Source: Roseibacillus persicicus
Lineage (GTDB): Bacteria; Verrucomicrobiota; Verrucomicrobiia; Verrucomicrobiales; Akkermansiaceae
Assembly (NCBI RefSeq): GCF_014651675.1
Contig: NZ_BMXI01000012.1
Span: forward strand, 124,001 to 188,000
DNA: 64,000 bases
Reading direction: 5' to 3'
In this document: piece by piece, positions 1 through 11,679 of the stretch
How the letters are laid out: each line of letters begins with the position of its first letter
Numbering within the stretch: the first letter of the stretch is position 1
Position numbers and translations under genes: made by a program
Notes under the pieces: model-generated
Told to the model about the DNA's origin: nothing
Seen by the model: only the letters and a program-made list of their open reading frames with translations
Database searches by the model: none

Positions 1-388
1 CAAACAGAAACCCCACCGGGTCCACTGCATCATGGGGGATCGCAACACTCTCAACCGAAACCCCTCCGCACTCGAAGCTCTGCCCAGCAGTAAAGAGCTT
101 CCACTGCTTCACCGAAGTCACCTTGCGAGCGAGCACCTCCTGGGTGAGCGCGGTGGCGTAGACCGGAACTTCGAACTTGCGAGAAAAGACCTCCAGACCT
201 TTGACGTGGTCACCGTGTTCATGAGTCACAAGGATTCCGGTCAAGTCCCCGGGCTCGACGCCGAGTTCGCGCATTCGGAGGACCAGTTGCTTGGCGCTCA
301 ATCCGGCATCTACGAGGAGACAGCCTTGCCCACTATCGAGCAAAGTCGCATTTCCCCCGCTTCCACTGCCCAACACTGCCAACCTCAT
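1..388 (-). CDS. MBL-fold metallo-hydrolase (YycJ/WalJ-like), partial
   Basis: The reverse strand from the ATG at 388 reads without a stop to the window edge, giving the first 129 residues of a protein that continues outside. The N-terminus (MRLAVLGSGSGGN) and the zinc motif THEHGDH near residue 57 are typical of the metallo-beta-lactamase fold. The pattern 'SGSGGN...LVDAG' fits the YycJ/WalJ group of small cytosolic hydrolases, often annotated as linked to cell-wall signalling or DNA exonuclease activity. The family is usually about 260 residues, so roughly half is seen. It is divergent from the gene at 492. The fold call is firm; the subfamily is less certain. Confidence 0.8.
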   Translation of the reverse strand, partial: MRLAVLGSGSGGNATLLDSGQGCLLVDAGLSAKQLVLRMRELGVEPGDLTGILVTHEHGDHVKGLEVFSRKFEVPVYATALTQEVLARKVTSVKQWKLFTAGQSFECGGVSVESVAIPHDAVDPVGFLF

Positions 389-491
389 GAGCCATTAGAG
401 TAGAACGCGACCGCAATCCGCCTCAACCCTTGAGACCGTAATTCTTTCGATTTCCAGTTGGAAAAGACCAGCTCCAGTTTAAAGTCCATCC

Positions 492-995
492 ATGGACACC
501 TTTTGGGATTTTGTGAAGAGCCCGTTTGCATGGGGACTCGCTATTGGATTGGCTATTTGGTTTTTCACTTGGAAAGCCAGCATCGCGGCCAAACGCAATT
601 TGAAAAAAGAGAATAAGCGACTCCAAGCCGAGATGCGGGATTTGGAGATGCACCTCAATACTCAGCTGAAAATCAATGCCTCGGGTAATAACTCGATCCA
701 GGAAAAAGTAGACAACCTGAAAGAGCAAAACGAGACCTTGCGGGTCAACCTGGCTGCTTTGCAGAACAAGCCCGGCCGGAGCGAACTGCGCGCCCTTCAC
801 ACGATGGAAACTGCGGTGCGTCTGATGCGCGAACAAGCCCCCGGTTTTGCCTCCGCATGGGAGGTTGCCCTTCGTCAGGCGGAGAACGAGTATGACGAAG
901 CCGCTGGAGGTCTCCGAAAGCTTGTCCGCAAGGTCATCGCTCTCCCCGGGCCCGGTGAGTCGAACGAAAAGGACGACAAGCACTCCGACGACTAG
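492..995 (+). CDS. Hypothetical membrane-anchored coiled-coil protein
   Basis: 167 residues. One transmembrane segment lies at about residues 12-29. It is followed by a charged heptad-like stretch (about 30-95) that looks like a coiled coil, and a hydrophilic acidic C-terminus. There is no enzyme motif. The arrangement suggests an inner-membrane anchored protein with a cytosolic helical domain, but I do not recognise a family. It has its own hairpin terminator at 1034-1070. The reverse frame over the same bases (423-983) is an antisense shadow, because only the forward frame has a sensible TM-plus-coil composition. Confidence 0.7.
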   Translation: MDTFWDFVKSPFAWGLAIGLAIWFFTWKASIAAKRNLKKENKRLQAEMRDLEMHLNTQLKINASGNNSIQEKVDNLKEQNETLRVNLAALQNKPGRSELRALHTMETAVRLMREQAPGFASAWEVALRQAENEYDEAAGGLRKLVRKVIALPGPGESNEKDDKHSDD

Positions 996-1033
996 AAGAC
1001 CTCTTCCAGAGCCTGCCTGCAGGTTAACGAGAG

Positions 1034-1070
1034 AACCATCGGTGCGAATCGCGCTGATGGTTTTTATTTT
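1034..1070 (+). terminator. Rho-independent terminator after the coiled-coil gene
   Basis: The arms AACCATC and GATGGTT enclose an inner GTGC/GCGC pairing around an AATC-type loop, and the hairpin is followed directly by TTTATTTTT. It lies about 40 bases after the stop at 995. Confidence 0.75.
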
Positions 1071-1345
1071 TCAAGTTTCTCCCTTCTTCAAAAGATGACC
1101 GGTCGCCATTGGAAGAAAGCACTAGCTCAAACAAATCGCCCAATCACCAACAGGTCCACAGCAACAGGGGCTAGAACAGCTCCCTTGAACCTGCTTGATA
1201 AGCACGAAAAGACCTCAAACCTCATGAGGTTGAGAGAGAATACTATCCTGCGCTCTCAGCCGCCCTTCTATTCCATTTCTTTCTAGTCGAAGCCATCTCA
1301 GCTTCTTGCCCCCTGTTTGAGCCCCTACCGCCCCCCCAAAAAAAA
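1071..1345. other. Intergenic stretch with a 14-bp palindrome
   Basis: No credible gene is seen; a 63-codon open frame at 1095-1286 has no family resemblance and no clear ribosome binding site. The stretch holds a perfect palindrome, AACCTCATGAGGTT, at 1218-1231. It extends by TGAG/CTCA with one unpaired A, so it could be an operator or a small hairpin. No function can be assigned. Confidence 0.4.
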
Positions 1346-1373
1346 GACGACCCCGTTCAGGGTCGTCCTTTTG
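1338..1373 (-). terminator. Terminator of the cytochrome c gene (bidirectional shape)
   Basis: The arms GACGACCC (1346-1353) and GGGTCGTC (1360-1367) form a tight hairpin. Read on the minus strand it is followed by a run of eight T, so it best serves the minus-strand gene whose stop is at 1429. The plus strand has a shorter T-run. Confidence 0.8.
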
Positions 1374-1428
1374 AAAAACGATGAGTTGATTTTTGCCTCA
1401 TGAGCGCTCGGCCCATGGATTCAGACTG

Positions 1429-3939
1429 CTAGTTAGCAGGTTTGGCGGCTTCGCGAAGCTTTTCGATAGCCTCTTTGGCGCGCTCCTCAGGAGTTTTTTC
1501 TGCGGCTGGCTTCTCAGAAGCCGCTGGCTCTTTCGCATCCGCGGGAGCTTGCGCAGGTTCAGCTCTGGCGGGAGCAGGAGCTTCCTTCTTCTCCTCCACT
1601 GGCTTGGGTGCCGGAGCCGGAGCCGGAGCCGGAGTCGGTTTTGCTTCTTTAGGAGCCGCTTTGGCTTCTTCCTTGGCAGGAACCTCGGCCGGCTTCACTT
1701 CTTGCTTTTTAGCTGGAGCGGGTGTCTCGGGCTTTGGTGCTGGAGTAGGCTGAGGCTCCGCTTTTTTAGGCTCTTCCTTCTTCGGCGCTGGCACAGGTTC
1801 TGCCGTTTTAGGGGCGGGAGTTGGCGCTGCCTTGGGAGCCTCAGGCTTGGGAGCAGGGGCTGGCTTTTCGACTTTAGGAGCGGGAGCGGGTTTGGCTGGC
1901 GCTGGCTTTGCTTCAGATTTTGGAGCCTCCGCCTTGGGCTTCGCCTCTTCCACCTTTGGTGCAGGCTTTTCTTCCTTGGGCGCAGGCGCTGGCTTCGGTG
2001 CCTCTACTTTCGGAGCCGGCTTGGGAGCTTCAGCCTTTTTCGCCTCAGGCTTCTCCCCTGCTGGCTTCTCAGCTGGAGCCGCTTTCTTTTCTTCTGGTTG
2101 AGCAGGCGCAGGCTTAGGCTCTTCCTTTTTGGGCTCTGGAGCCGGCTTAGGGGCCTCTTTCTTCGGCTCTTCTTTCTTCGGCGCTGGCGCAGGTTTCGGC
2201 GCGGGTGGAGGCATGAACTCAATCTTCGCCTCGGGCAAATTCTTGCGCAACTCGTCGACCCCAGCTTGGGTCGCTTTGGTACCGCTCAAGTAAACATTCT
2301 TCAAACTCGAGGTTTTCGCGAGGGCCTTGACTCCCTCATCCGTGATGTTGGTGCCGAAAAGAGAAAGACTTTCCAAGTTCGGAAGCACCGCAATGGCCTT
2401 CACGCCAGCATCGCTGATCGGAGTCTCGTTGAGCATGAGCTTTCTCAGGTTCAACATCGTCGCCACCGACTTCATCCCTTCGTCAGACACGCTGGTCTTT
2501 TTCAGATCCAGATCAACGATAGATTCGGCTACCGGCTTGAGGGTCGCCAAGCGGGCATCGTCGAACTTTTTGCCCTGACTCACAGCGGTAAAGAAGAGTT
2601 CTTCCGAATCTTTCGACGAGAAGGTGAGAGCTCCTGGCAAGGTCTCATCGATAGGAGCTTTCGCTTCCTGAATGAGGTCCCGAGCGCTTTTCTTTGGCTT
2701 CTCATCAGTCTTAGCTTTCGCTTCGGCAGCCTCTTCTTTTTCTACATCGATTGCAGGGGCTGCTTCACGAACAGATTTGAAGGCCTCAACGTCGGCGAGA
2801 ATGGTTTCAAATCCTTCGGCCTCGGCGAGAGGCTTGTCACCGGCTTCGTCGATCGGGCCAGTGTTGATCCACCACTCCAAGATTCGCTTCTCACCATCGG
2901 TGAGCTGCATCTCAGGTTCGTCCTCTTTGCCAGTAGGCATGAATTCGTCATCATCCACATCGAGGTGAACGCGGACCATCATCTCACTCGCTTCAGCATC
3001 GCCAGGAACCAGAACCGGGAAATCGTCTCCGCCCTTGCCGCCCTTCAGCAAGTCGGCAACCGAGGTCATCACGAGACCACCCTTGATCTTCTTCTTTCCG
3101 AGTGGGTTGAGGTCGGCATCAGCGTGGCACTCCCAGCACTTGCCTTGCAAGATGGGCTGCACCACTTGGGCATAGACGAGACGCTCCTCTGCGGGAATCT
3201 CCTCCACGCTCGGAATGGTAGCAATGTCTTCCGCGGCAACCGCGAGGGGCTCCCCTTTGAAGATCTTCATGCCATCACCGACCAAGTCCTTGTCGGTATG
3301 CACCATCTCCCCACCCATGTGGGCCCCGATAGTCATGGAGGCCGCAGCCAGAATCATGAAGAACGGGTAGAAAGGAGACCACTTCTCATAGTGCTGGGCC
3401 CGGAGCTTGGAGATGTAAGACAGAATGACGAAAAACGCAAAGAACGTTGAAAGCCACATATGCATTCCCATGCGATTATTTTCCCAATCGAAATTCAGCG
3501 GAGCCGAACCTCGGTCACCCTGGAGGAAGAGGAAGTAACCAAAAACAACTGCCACGATGGCAGAAAGAGAAGTCAGCAAAAGCGCGCCAGCGAGCTTGGG
3601 CTTGAACTTGCGGAAGGAAAGCAAACTGAAGCTTTCCATCGCCAGAACATAGGTAAAAATTCCGATAGGAATGTGGAGGACCAAGACGTGCATATCGCCC
3701 AGCCAAGTCAGCAAATCATTGAGAACACTAGGGTCTGGCTTGATCTCTTTTTTATCAGCCAGGCCCCAGACAAAGGGTAGGACAAAGAGACTCACCGCAG
3801 CCAAGAGCATGAGCACGGTTAGAAACTTGAGACCTCCAGAGGGCTTTTGATCGGCTGCCGGTGCAGGGTTAGAATCTTCAACTCCGGCCTCGGGGGCGGT
3901 AGCAAAGTCGTCGTTTTGGGAATCTTGTTCGTCAGACAT
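1429..3939 (-). CDS. Membrane cytochrome c with LRR and Pro/Ala/Lys-rich tail
   Basis: 836 residues. After an acidic N-terminus come about five membrane segments (about 38-60, 84-103, 116-139, 159-178, 189-205) with conserved-looking His residues, like the DUF2231/predicted membrane part of verrucomicrobial and planctomycete proteins. Next is a cytochrome c domain with one haem motif CWECH (C268, C271, H272) and a candidate distal Met in FMPTG near 334. Leucine-rich repeats (about 470-570) follow. From about 577 to the end runs a tail of PAPK/KKEEP repeats, low complexity and likely extended in the periplasm. An electron-transfer role at the membrane is inferred. The LRR and tail suggest partner binding or wall attachment. 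It has its own terminator downstream. Confidence 0.85.
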   Translation of the reverse strand: MSDEQDSQNDDFATAPEAGVEDSNPAPAADQKPSGGLKFLTVLMLLAAVSLFVLPFVWGLADKKEIKPDPSVLNDLLTWLGDMHVLVLHIPIGIFTYVLAMESFSLLSFRKFKPKLAGALLLTSLSAIVAVVFGYFLFLQGDRGSAPLNFDWENNRMGMHMWLSTFFAFFVILSYISKLRAQHYEKWSPFYPFFMILAAASMTIGAHMGGEMVHTDKDLVGDGMKIFKGEPLAVAAEDIATIPSVEEIPAEERLVYAQVVQPILQGKCWECHADADLNPLGKKKIKGGLVMTSVADLLKGGKGGDDFPVLVPGDAEASEMMVRVHLDVDDDEFMPTGKEDEPEMQLTDGEKRILEWWINTGPIDEAGDKPLAEAEGFETILADVEAFKSVREAAPAIDVEKEEAAEAKAKTDEKPKKSARDLIQEAKAPIDETLPGALTFSSKDSEELFFTAVSQGKKFDDARLATLKPVAESIVDLDLKKTSVSDEGMKSVATMLNLRKLMLNETPISDAGVKAIAVLPNLESLSLFGTNITDEGVKALAKTSSLKNVYLSGTKATQAGVDELRKNLPEAKIEFMPPPAPKPAPAPKKEEPKKEAPKPAPEPKKEEPKPAPAQPEEKKAAPAEKPAGEKPEAKKAEAPKPAPKVEAPKPAPAPKEEKPAPKVEEAKPKAEAPKSEAKPAPAKPAPAPKVEKPAPAPKPEAPKAAPTPAPKTAEPVPAPKKEEPKKAEPQPTPAPKPETPAPAKKQEVKPAEVPAKEEAKAAPKEAKPTPAPAPAPAPKPVEEKKEAPAPARAEPAQAPADAKEPAASEKPAAEKTPEERAKEAIEKLREAAKPAN

Positions 3940-4016
3940 AAGTTAAGGATGAGTGAGTCGTAGGGTTGGTGCTCGTTACGAGGGATACTTCCCCAACCTT
4001 ACGGAATCGGACAAGC

Positions 4017-4247
4017 TTAATTGATGTCTATTGGTTTTTCTGAAGACTTCTTTTTTCCGCCCTTCATCCCTACGAATCGACGTAAGTCTAAACCAAGTGC
4101 TGCCAAAGAGTTTATCAGAATAAGAAAAACTACCCCTTCGTCGATAAAGGGCAGTGGATCGAGAGGAGTCGGAGCAGGAACGAGACCGATCGTAAGAAGA
4201 TAGAGGCCCGAAGCGATAGCGAAGAACGCGGCAATCAGTTTTTTCAT
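4017..4247 (-). CDS. Small two-TM membrane protein, hypothetical
   Basis: 76 residues. The N-terminus MKKLIAAFFAIASGLYLL looks like a membrane segment or signal anchor. A second hydrophobic helix (about 38-54) follows a DPLPFIDEG turn, and the C-terminus is basic (GGKKKSSEKP). The turn-helix pattern is reminiscent of short DUF1232-type membrane proteins, but the match is not strong enough to name. It lies upstream of and in the same direction as the cytochrome gene, with a 77-base gap. The forward frame at 4021-4203 is discarded as a shadow. Confidence 0.55.
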   Translation of the reverse strand: MKKLIAAFFAIASGLYLLTIGLVPAPTPLDPLPFIDEGVVFLILINSLAALGLDLRRFVGMKGGKKKSSEKPIDIN

Positions 4248-4430
4248 AGGACTACAAGGTGTCTTGTTTCGTCCCTTTAGACAAACAGAAGTCCTGCCAA
4301 CCGGTTACAAAATGAGGGTATTTTTGCAGAGAATGACCCTCTTGTGCCTTCTGGCGGTGTTTTTTCATTTCTCTTTTGCCAATTTTACCTCAGTTTCCGC
4401 GCCCCGCCGGTGGAAGCCCGGCCCGTCTTT

Positions 4431-5777
4431 ATGAATATCTCGGTTCAAAAACAGCCCCAGTGCCAAGCGACTCTCGAAGTGGAAATCCCGACTGATGTCG
4501 TTTCCACCGAACGTCAGCAGCTTTTGCAGTCCTTCGTCAAGCAAGCCAACATCCCCGGCTTCCGCCCTGGCAAGGCTCCTCTCAAAATCATTGAGAAGCG
4601 TTTCGGCAGCTCGATTTCGGAAGAATTGGACGGCCGTCTCATGGACAAGGCGTTCCAAGCTGCTTTGAAAGAGGACGATTCTCTCAAGGTCATCGACGTG
4701 AAGTGGCCCGACAGCCTGCAGCACAACGCGGATGGCACCGCGACCTTGAAGGCGAATTTGATTTTGGCTCCCGAGTTCACCCTCCCCACCTACACCGGTC
4801 TCACGGTTGAAGTGCCCAAGCAGGAAGTCACTCCCGAGTTGGTTGACAAGGAAGTCGACACTCTGCGTGAGCGTCACTCCGACTTCAGCGACATCGAAGA
4901 CCGCGGAGTGGAAGACGAGGACATCGTGGTCATCGATTATTCCTCCACCTGCGACGGCAAGGCGGTCTCCGAGGTTGCCGAGCGTCCCGTGGACCAAGTG
5001 GAAAAGGGCGAAGACTTCTGGTTGAAGGTGGACGAAGAGTCCTTCCTCCCCGGCTTTGCCACCCAGCTGATCGGCATGAAGATCGGCGAGTCCCGCGAGG
5101 TGGTGGTTTCCATCCAAGAGGACTTCCCTCTCGAGACTTTGCGCGAAAAGGACTTGGTCTTCCAAGTCACCCTGAAAGCCATTAAGGAGCAGAAACTGCC
5201 CAGCGATGAGGAACTTGCCGAAGCGCTCATGCCCGGCGGCTCCATGGATGACATCCGCGAGACCATCGAATCCCAAATGCGCTTCCAGTTGAATCGTCAG
5301 CTGGAAGAGTTCAAGGAAAGCAAACTCCTCGAGCAAATCGCCACCGCCGTCGAATTCGACCTCCCTGAGGAGTACGTCGCTTCCGAGACCCAAGGCCAGG
5401 CAGACCGCTTGGTTGAGGATGCCATGAGGCAAGGCATGACCCAGGATCAGCTCCAAGCCGAGCAAGAGCAAATCTTTGCCACAGCCGGTGAGCGCGCGCG
5501 CAACAATCTGAAGACCCAGTTCCTCTTGGGTGAAATCGCCCAGGTCGAGAAAATCACTGTTCCCGACAACGAGGTTCTCAGCGCCATCACCAGCATGGCC
5601 AAACGCGAAGGCAAGCCCTTGAAAGCTTACATCAAGCAAATGCAGCGTGAGCGTCGCATCGATTCTTTGAAAAATCAGATGCTGATCGGCAAGACCGTTG
5701 ACTTCTTGCTAGAGAGCGCGAACTTCGTGGAAGTAGAACCTACTGAAAATGACAGTGAACCCGAATCCGATGCTTAA
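4431..5777 (+). CDS. tig: Trigger factor (ribosome-associated chaperone)
   Basis: A peptidyl-prolyl isomerase and chaperone that docks at the ribosome exit tunnel and meets nascent chains. 448 residues from the ATG at 4431. The frame is open back to 4344, but those 29 extra residues are unlike any trigger factor, and MNISVQKQ is a typical start. The ribosome-binding signature GFRPGKAP is at residues 43-50. An FKBP-like domain follows (about 155-240, starting [14 protein letters not shown]), then the helical C-terminal domain with an acidic end. It overlaps the downstream clpP start, the usual tig-clpP operon order. No clpX follows; a terminator closes the operon after clpP. Confidence 0.95.
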   Translation: MNISVQKQPQCQATLEVEIPTDVVSTERQQLLQSFVKQANIPGFRPGKAPLKIIEKRFGSSISEELDGRLMDKAFQAALKEDDSLKVIDVKWPDSLQHNADGTATLKANLILAPEFTLPTYTGLTVEVPKQEVTPELVDKEVDTLRERHSDFSDIEDRGVEDEDIVVIDYSSTCDGKAVSEVAERPVDQVEKGEDFWLKVDEESFLPGFATQLIGMKIGESREVVVSIQEDFPLETLREKDLVFQVTLKAIKEQKLPSDEELAEALMPGGSMDDIRETIESQMRFQLNRQLEEFKESKLLEQIATAVEFDLPEEYVASETQGQADRLVEDAMRQGMTQDQLQAEQEQIFATAGERARNNLKTQFLLGEIAQVEKITVPDNEVLSAITSMAKREGKPLKAYIKQMQRERRIDSLKNQMLIGKTVDFLLESANFVEVEPTENDSEPESDA

Positions 5778-6414
5778 TTCTTCTTCCTCCGTGCCCAGCA
5801 ACAATTACTACGTCCCAACTGTCATCGAGCAGGATGGCCGTGGCGAGCGTGGCTACGACATTTACTCGCGCCTGCTTAAAGATCGCATCATCTTTATCGG
5901 CACCGGTATTGATGACTTCGTTGCCAACTCGGTCATCGCCCAGTTGCTCTTTTTGCAGATGCAGGATCCAAAGAAGGACATCCACATCTACATCAACTCC
6001 CCCGGTGGTTCGGTGACCGCCGGCTTGGCAATCTATGACACCATGCAGTTCATCACGTGCGACGTGAACACCTACTGCATCGGAATCGCAGCCTCCATGG
6101 GTGCGGTGCTCTTGACTGCGGGAACCAAAGGCAAGCGCTTCTGCCTGCCCAACTCCCACGTGATGATTCACCAGGTCTCTGGTGGCGCACAGGGAACCGC
6201 TTCAGATGTGGAGCGCACCATCGGCTTCATGTTCAACCTGAAGCAGCGTCTCAACAAGATTTTGTCTGAACACACGGGCAAAACCATTGAGGAAGTCGAG
6301 CGCGACGCGGACCGCGACAACTACATGTCTGGCGAGGAATCGGCAGCTTATGGCTTGGTCGACAAGGTCCTCGAGAACCGGAACGAACACCCCGTGATTG
6401 CTCCTGCGGAGTAG
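5749..6414 (+). CDS. clpP: ATP-dependent Clp protease proteolytic subunit
   Basis: Serine peptidase that forms the barrel of ClpXP/ClpAP and degrades unfolded or tagged proteins in the cytosol. From the ATG at 5749 it has 221 residues with the triad S116 (AASMGA), H141 (MIHQ) and D190 (DRDNYMS), plus the SPGGSV oxyanion region. A second possible start, ATG at 5770, overlaps the tig stop by only 8 bases and would give 214 residues. The extra seven residues contain no conserved feature, so either start is possible. Translational coupling with tig is likely from the overlap. Full length for the family. Confidence 0.95.
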   Translation: MTVNPNPMLNSSSSVPSNNYYVPTVIEQDGRGERGYDIYSRLLKDRIIFIGTGIDDFVANSVIAQLLFLQMQDPKKDIHIYINSPGGSVTAGLAIYDTMQFITCDVNTYCIGIAASMGAVLLTAGTKGKRFCLPNSHVMIHQVSGGAQGTASDVERTIGFMFNLKQRLNKILSEHTGKTIEEVERDADRDNYMSGEESAAYGLVDKVLENRNEHPVIAPAE

Positions 6415-6458
6415 ATTGCGAGGGAGCGCTTCCCGTTAATAACCATTTCCAACAAAAA

Positions 6459-6491
6459 GACCCGCGCTGAACGAAGCGCGGGTCTTTTTTT
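6459..6491 (+). terminator. Rho-independent terminator of tig-clpP
   Basis: A perfect 10-bp stem, GACCCGCGCT with AGCGCGGGTC, loop GAACGA, then seven T. It starts 45 bases after the clpP stop. Confidence 0.9.
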
Positions 6492-6568
6492 GGTTAAAGG
6501 GAAAGCCGACTAACTGCGGTTAAAGGGGAATCCACAGCCCGAGGGCGAATTGGATCAATCGCGACGAA

Positions 6569-6907
6569 CTACCACTTGAGCTCGATGAACTCGCCTTGGT
6601 TGATTCCGTCAGAGACCTTGGGTTGAACATTGTCGGGAACTTCAAAGCGAGGAATTTCGTCAATGGTAGCGACCTTGGTTGGATCTGGAGTTAAAGGACT
6701 GATTTCGCTTTCAGTTTTGTCCGTAGTGGTCGTCGAACTTGGCTTCGGCTTGGAGCTACTCGAAGAGCGAGTGCTACGCGTGGGCTTGGAGGTAACGGTC
6801 GGAGCTTTCTCAACCACAGGGGGTAAGGTGGTTGGGGTGGGCTGTAACTGCTGACAGCTCGTTGTTACGAGAACAAGGAGGGGGGCTACTGTAATGAGTT
6901 TTTTCAT
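6569..6907 (-). CDS. Small Ser/Thr/Pro-rich lipoprotein, hypothetical
   Basis: 112 residues. The N-terminus MKKLITVAPLLVLVTTSC is a lipoprotein signal with the lipidated Cys at about 18. The mature part is dominated by Pro, Thr, Ser and Lys (about 22-75), an extended linker, and ends in a short conserved-looking segment (IPRFEVPDNVQPKV...GEFIELKW). No enzymatic motif is seen. It is probably anchored to a membrane facing the periplasm. It is convergent with clpP and divergent from glnB. The function is unknown. Confidence 0.65.
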   Translation of the reverse strand: MKKLITVAPLLVLVTTSCQQLQPTPTTLPPVVEKAPTVTSKPTRSTRSSSSSKPKPSSTTTTDKTESEISPLTPDPTKVATIDEIPRFEVPDNVQPKVSDGINQGEFIELKW

Positions 6908-6942
6908 AGCTGCGGTCGATTTGACGTGCCCCGCCTTAATGA

Positions 6943-7446
<504 letters not shown>

Positions 7447-7471
7447 ACGGATCCTATCAACTATTTTTACG

Positions 7472-7503
7472 AAGACCAACCCGCTGCGGTTGGTCTTTTT
7501 TTG
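7472..7503 (+). terminator. Rho-independent terminator of glnB
   Basis: A perfect 10-bp stem, AAGACCAACC with GGTTGGTCTT, six-base loop CGCTGC, followed by a T-run. It starts 26 bases after the glnB stop. Confidence 0.9.
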
Positions 7504-7660
7504 TGTCGAGTTCGCAGCATCCTGCAAAAGAAGATCCTCCCGACACCGCTATCAATCGACACCCCGCTGGTCACTTTCTGACCAACAGCTGGTCAAAGGT
7601 AGTTCACCGCTGCTCCAAATTCCCTTTGGAGTTGGCGACGGATTCAACTAAGTTCGCCCC

Positions 7661-8086
7661 GTGCTGAATACCGAGCCTCTCAATATCCATTTCACGATTC
7701 CGGCTAAAGACCATCTCGGGCGCGAGGAAGTGCAGGGTCAGTTGCGCTTCCACGCCGAGCACATCGACCTGCATTGGCGCATGACCGGCAATGTGTTCAC
7801 CAAAGGCCCCAGCGAAATGAAGCTCGTCGCCATCCCCTACCCGGCGGTCGCCGAAGTGAGCCTGAAGAAGCGCTGGCTCCGCCCGACCGAACTCATCCTT
7901 CGGCTGGAAAACCCCGAACTGGTCTCGGAAATTCCGGGCATCGAGGTCGGGAGAATGGTCCTGATCATTGATGCGCAATCCAAGAAGGCGATCGAGAAGG
8001 TGAATGACCTCATCGACTTTCAGCGCTCGGTCTTTCTCTTGGACGAAACAAACAAGCGGCTGGATGCAATGAGAGCCGAATCATGA
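7661..8086 (+). CDS. Hypothetical cytosolic protein coupled to the HExxH lipoprotein
   Basis: 141 residues from a GTG start. There is no signal peptide or membrane segment. The sequence is a mix of beta-rich segments (about 20-90) and a helical end (about 110-141). The layout resembles small PH-like domains that act on 'VPYPSVAEVSLKR'-type strands, but I cannot name a family with confidence. Its stop overlaps the next gene's ATG by four bases (ATGA), which indicates translational coupling with the lipoprotein at 8083. The function is unknown. Confidence 0.6.
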   Translation: MLNTEPLNIHFTIPAKDHLGREEVQGQLRFHAEHIDLHWRMTGNVFTKGPSEMKLVAIPYPAVAEVSLKKRWLRPTELILRLENPELVSEIPGIEVGRMVLIIDAQSKKAIEKVNDLIDFQRSVFLLDETNKRLDAMRAES

Positions 8087-9144
8087 AGCTCTACCCACTT
8101 TCTTTTCTTCCCAGCAAAGATTTCTTGGAGAAGCGCCTTGCCCGATTGCTACTTGCAGCCTGCATGACCAGCGCACTGGCGAGCTGTCAGGCGCTGTCTT
8201 TCTATACCCAAGCCATCCGGGGTCAGGCGGAGATCACTTTCACCAAAGTCCCCGTCTTCAAGGTTCTGCAAAGCCCTGCCACGACACCGGAACTGGCGGC
8301 AAAACTACAACTCGCACAAGAGCTGGTGGACTTTGCCGAGAGCGAGCTGGCCCTGGAGGCCTCCGGCTCCTATCGCCATTACGCCGACCTTCAACGCGAC
8401 CATGTGACCTACATCGTCTACGCCGCGCCCGAGTTTTCGCTGGAGCCCAAGACCTGGTGGTATCCCATCGTCGGGGAGCAGGACTATCGGGGATACTTTC
8501 AGAAAGAAGATGCCAAAGACCTCGTGGCCCAGTTGGAGGAGGAGGGCTTCGACACCTATCTCGGCGGAGTGAGCGCTTACTCCACGCTGGGATTCTTCAA
8601 CGACCCCTTGCTCAATACCTTTATCGAATACCCGGAGGTGGATCTGGCGGAGCTCATCTTTCACGAGTTGACCCACCAGCGGTATTTCGAGAAAAAAGAA
8701 ACCTCGTTCAACGAAGCGCTCGCCGAAGTGGTTGCCAGGGAAGGAACTCGGCGTTGGCTTCGAAAAAAAGGAGATCGCCAAGCCTTGGCCACCTACGAGC
8801 TCCGGCTCAAGCGGCGTTCCGCCATTCGAAGCGAGATCGAGAGCTCAATCGCCCGTCTGAAAAAACTCTACGCCACCCCCCTCCCCGCAGAAGAAATGCG
8901 ACGACGCAAGACCGCCGAGCTCCAGAGTCTACACGATGAGGTGAAGAAACTTTATGCCGGGTGGCAGCAAAAGCCCTCCCACTTTCTCTCTACCCCGCTT
9001 AACAACGCGCGATTGGTCTCCTTCACCACCTACGAAGCCCTCGTTCCCGAACTCCAACAACGCCTGGAGAGCCACGACCGAGACTTGGAGGCGTTCTTTC
9101 AAGACATCGAAAAAAACGGCAGCCTCCTCCCGCCCTCTCCCTAA
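8083..9144 (+). CDS. Putative zinc aminopeptidase lipoprotein (PF10023-like)
   Basis: 353 residues. A lipoprotein-type signal ends at ALASC near residue 35, so the protein should be membrane anchored outside the cytoplasm. The zinc-peptidase motif HELTH starts at H194, with a third-ligand candidate E211 in FNEALAEVVA. These features, with the early sequence YLTQAIRGQ-like SFYTQAIRGQAEI, match the 'putative aminopeptidase' family (Pfam PF10023). The C-terminal half is helical and charged. Substrate unknown. It is coupled by ATGA overlap to the gene before it. A 381-base gap with the TPP riboswitch follows. Confidence 0.8.
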   Translation: MKLYPLSFLPSKDFLEKRLARLLLAACMTSALASCQALSFYTQAIRGQAEITFTKVPVFKVLQSPATTPELAAKLQLAQELVDFAESELALEASGSYRHYADLQRDHVTYIVYAAPEFSLEPKTWWYPIVGEQDYRGYFQKEDAKDLVAQLEEEGFDTYLGGVSAYSTLGFFNDPLLNTFIEYPEVDLAELIFHELTHQRYFEKKETSFNEALAEVVAREGTRRWLRKKGDRQALATYELRLKRRSAIRSEIESSIARLKKLYATPLPAEEMRRRKTAELQSLHDEVKKLYAGWQQKPSHFLSTPLNNARLVSFTTYEALVPELQQRLESHDRDLEAFFQDIEKNGSLLPPSP

Positions 9145-9327
9145 CCCGTTCTTCTCACCGGTCTTGCTGGATTCCAAGAAGCACGCAACCCAGCCACTCC
9201 TTCGCTGCACCAAAGTTCACAATTCGGTAAATTCAGAGAATTCTGTCAAAAACTCCCCAAGTCGCTGACCAGACCGCTCCAAAATTATCCTTTCACTCTG
9301 TCAGACCTGATCTAGACTTTCGCCGAA

Positions 9328-9420
9328 AGACAGGGGAGCCGACGAGGCTGAGAATGGGCACCGCCGCCCGTGACCCTTCGAACCTGATACGGACAAAACC
9401 GGCGTAGGGAGTCACAGTCA
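9328..9420 (+). ncRNA. TPP riboswitch (THI element) controlling thiC
   Basis: The aptamer landmarks are all present: GGGGAGCC opening, CTGAGA at 9348-9353, GACCCTT at about 9371-9377, GAACCTGAT, and GCGTAGGGA near 9401-9409. It lies 106 bases upstream of the thiC ATG, and an intrinsic terminator lies between, so it should shut off transcription when thiamine pyrophosphate is high. Bases 9145-9327 upstream of it hold no gene. Confidence 0.95.
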
Positions 9421-9461
9421 GACAGAGGGTTTTCCCCTTTTCTTGCGAAGCTCTCTTCCAC

Positions 9462-9494
9462 GGTCGTCCGCCTCAGCTGACGACCTATTTTTTT
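9462..9494 (+). terminator. Riboswitch-controlled terminator in the thiC leader
   Basis: The arms GGTCGTC (9462-9468) and GACGACC (9479-9485) are followed by TATTTTTTT. Its loop contains CTCAGC (9472-9477), complementary to GCTGAG (9347-9352) inside the aptamer core, a possible antiterminator pairing. Confidence 0.75.
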
Positions 9495-9513
9495 GCTCCT
9501 AACGAAACACTAA

Positions 9514-11643
<2,130 letters not shown>

Positions 11644-11679
11644 CATCTCGTGAAACTCGCCTAATTATCAATCACTTGC

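Noticed and set aside
1580-2210. Repetitive DNA that could be read as a CRISPR or tandem array
   Set aside because: The repeats are irregular and in codon register. They simply encode the PAPK/KKEEP tail of the cytochrome protein.
1393-3450. 685-codon plus-strand open frame
   Set aside because: Antisense shadow of the cytochrome c gene. It is rich in Arg, Leu, Phe and Trp with repeats caused by the PAPK coding region on the other strand.
4365-5639. 424-codon minus-strand open frame over tig
   Set aside because: Antisense to a certain trigger factor gene, and has no family resemblance of its own.
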